From Pyrobaculum islandicum DSM 4184 (lineage in GTDB: Archaea > Thermoproteota > Thermoprotei > Thermoproteales > Thermoproteaceae): a stretch of 64,000 nucleotides of DNA. Below, in pieces: positions 62,897 to 64,000 of the stretch (positions are counted from its first letter, which is position 1; each line of letters begins with the position of its first letter). Below the pieces are notes generated by a model. The model saw nothing but the letters and a program-made list of their open reading frames with translations. It had not been told where the DNA came from and did no database searches. The position numbers and the translations under genes are program-made. The stretch covers positions 248,001-312,000 of the forward strand of contig NC_008701.1 of NCBI RefSeq assembly GCF_000015205.1. The letters run 5' to 3'.

Positions 62897-62908
62897 TTAT
62901 ATATAAAT
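62897..62908 (+). promoter_or_regulatory. Box A region of tldD and the divergent membrane-protein gene
   Basis: TTATATATAAAT lies about 20-25 bases before ATG 62923 and also about 20 bases before the start at 62882 on the other strand. The sequence is almost symmetrical and may serve both genes. Confidence 0.45.
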
Positions 62909-62922
62909 CAATACTCTCGACT

Positions 62923-64000
62923 ATGGAGCTACTTGTAAAAGCGCTCGACTACGGTCGTTCTCTAGGTGCTACATATGTTGAAGTGAGGTGGCAAAAAGAC
63001 TATGGCTCCGTGGCGGCTGTGAGAAACGGTCAGTTTGAATTCTTAGCTACGTTCTCTTCCGAGGGGATTGCAATAAGAGCAATTGCAGAAGGCGGCTTGG
63101 GATTTGCGGCTACTCCAGAGCTAGAGCTAGACAAAGTTCTAAAAGCTGTTGAAAAAGCTGTAAAACTTGCTAAAGCCGCCGGCAGAGTTAGAAAAACGCC
63201 TGTGACTTTGAGCGAGGAGAAACTAGCAAAAATCAACTACAGCCTACCTGAGCTAGATCTAGACCCTCTAGACCTCGTAAAAACTCTTGATAGCCACACA
63301 GCGCCGGGATTGTCGGTGAGAAGATTCTATACCTCTGTTTGGATAACTGAAAAACATATTTTAACAAGTGATGGGGCGGATGTATACAGCAGGGTGCCCA
63401 GGGTGTATCTCTTCGGCATGTTTATAGCCCATGAGCCCTCTCTAGGTAGTCTCCAGAGGGATATATTCCTCGGCGGGACCTCCCCCGACTCCCTTAGAAA
63501 CGCTGAAAAGATAGTAGAAGAAGAGTCAAAGAAGACTCTAGTCCTTCTAGAGAAGGCCAGATCTGTTTCGCCGGGGAGATACGACATTGTTTTTGGCCCC
63601 GAGATGACTGGCATATTAGTACATGAATCAGTGGGGCACCCCTTTGAGTTAGATAGAATCTACGGCCGCGAGGGCGCCGAGGCCGGCGAGTCATATATAA
63701 AACCAAACAATCTAAAAGTTAGAATAGGTAGCGAGTTTGTTAATATCACAGACTACCCAGCTGTGCCAGGTACATACGGCTTTTATCTTGTCGACGATGA
63801 GGGGGTTGTAGCAAGACCGAAGAAACTTGTCAGCAACGGGTGGGCCACGGAGTTTATTACAAATAGACAATATGCAGCGGCGATCGGCGCCCATAGCAAC
63901 GCGGGAGCTAGAGCCTCGGCATTTGACAGAGAGCCTATCCCCAGGATGTCTAACACATATCTAGAGCCAGGCGATTGGCGCCCCGATGAAATAATTAGAG
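62923..64000 (+). CDS. tldD: TldD-family metalloprotease, N-terminal part (runs off the right edge)
   Basis: About 359 residues to the edge of the window, starting MELLVKALDYGRSLGATYVE. EMTGILVHESVGHPFELDRI holds the HExxxH zinc motif, and the preceding GRYDIVFGP and following DYPAVPGTYGFYLVDDEGV are family segments. TldD forms a peptide-degrading complex with TldE/PmbA, and the partner gene probably follows outside the window. Confidence 0.92.
   Translation, partial: MELLVKALDYGRSLGATYVEVRWQKDYGSVAAVRNGQFEFLATFSSEGIAIRAIAEGGLGFAATPELELDKVLKAVEKAVKLAKAAGRVRKTPVTLSEEKLAKINYSLPELDLDPLDLVKTLDSHTAPGLSVRRFYTSVWITEKHILTSDGADVYSRVPRVYLFGMFIAHEPSLGSLQRDIFLGGTSPDSLRNAEKIVEEESKKTLVLLEKARSVSPGRYDIVFGPEMTGILVHESVGHPFELDRIYGREGAEAGESYIKPNNLKVRIGSEFVNITDYPAVPGTYGFYLVDDEGVVARPKKLVSNGWATEFITNRQYAAAIGAHSNAGARASAFDREPIPRMSNTYLEPGDWRPDEIIR

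Overview
The window is hyperthermophilic crenarchaeal DNA, most probably from a Pyrobaculum close to P. aerophilum (inferred from gene content and protein sequences, not from a database search). Supporting signs are an archaeal-type PEP carboxylase, LysW-dependent lysine/arginine genes, a NurA-HerA-Mre11-Rad50 operon, aRF1, Taw3, ADP-forming acyl-CoA synthetase and TnpB elements without TnpA. Many genes have a TATA box (box A) about 25 bases before the start codon, which implies leaderless mRNAs. I found no tRNA, rRNA or CRISPR array.

Layout. 1-10 kb: 5' end of a zinc alcohol dehydrogenase, PEP carboxylase, three CBS-pair proteins, beta-carbonic anhydrase, a small nuclease-like protein, pstSCA without pstB, a phoU-like gene broken by a stop, and feoB. 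10-20 kb: an aldo/keto reductase remnant truncated by a TnpB remnant, a fused CoA-transferase, a Tat-exported molybdopterin oxidoreductase of tetrathionate-reductase type with FeS and NrfD subunits, a solute-binding-like protein, trpE, and a structured non-coding stretch. 20-34 kb: an MFS transporter fused to four CBS motifs behind acetyl-CoA synthetase, then aspartate-family genes (thrC, aspartokinase, asd, hom) on the minus strand and the LysW cluster (degenerate lysX, lysY, lysZ, lysW, argG, argH) on the plus strand.

34-49 kb is accessory. One intact tnpB and several remnants lie among a PotABC-like importer, acdA, a DsbA-like exported protein, a subtilase remnant, a CBS protein and a MoxR/VWA pair. 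The TnpB 3' flanks share a GC-rich hairpin-rich segment that is the expected place for an omega (re)RNA. 49-64 kb is mostly core: nurA-herA-mre11-rad50, aRF1, rpsJ, surE, a membrane-anchored protein, an HTH regulator, taw3, a DHDPS-family aldolase, heme farnesyltransferase, a membrane protein and the 5' part of tldD.

The most unusual points are these. (1) In thrC, the lysX-like gene and argG, an upstream ATG is out of frame with the gene by the same -1 step, and one extra G in a nearby GGGG tract would restore the frame. In thrC and lysX the ATG is placed by the promoter. In argG no ordinary in-frame start exists. (2) The LysX homologue beside lysYZW has lost hallmark ATP-grasp residues. (3) The TnpB family has Asp in place of the usual RuvC-II Glu in every copy, with repeated candidate omega-RNA modules, one pair arranged as an inverted duplex.
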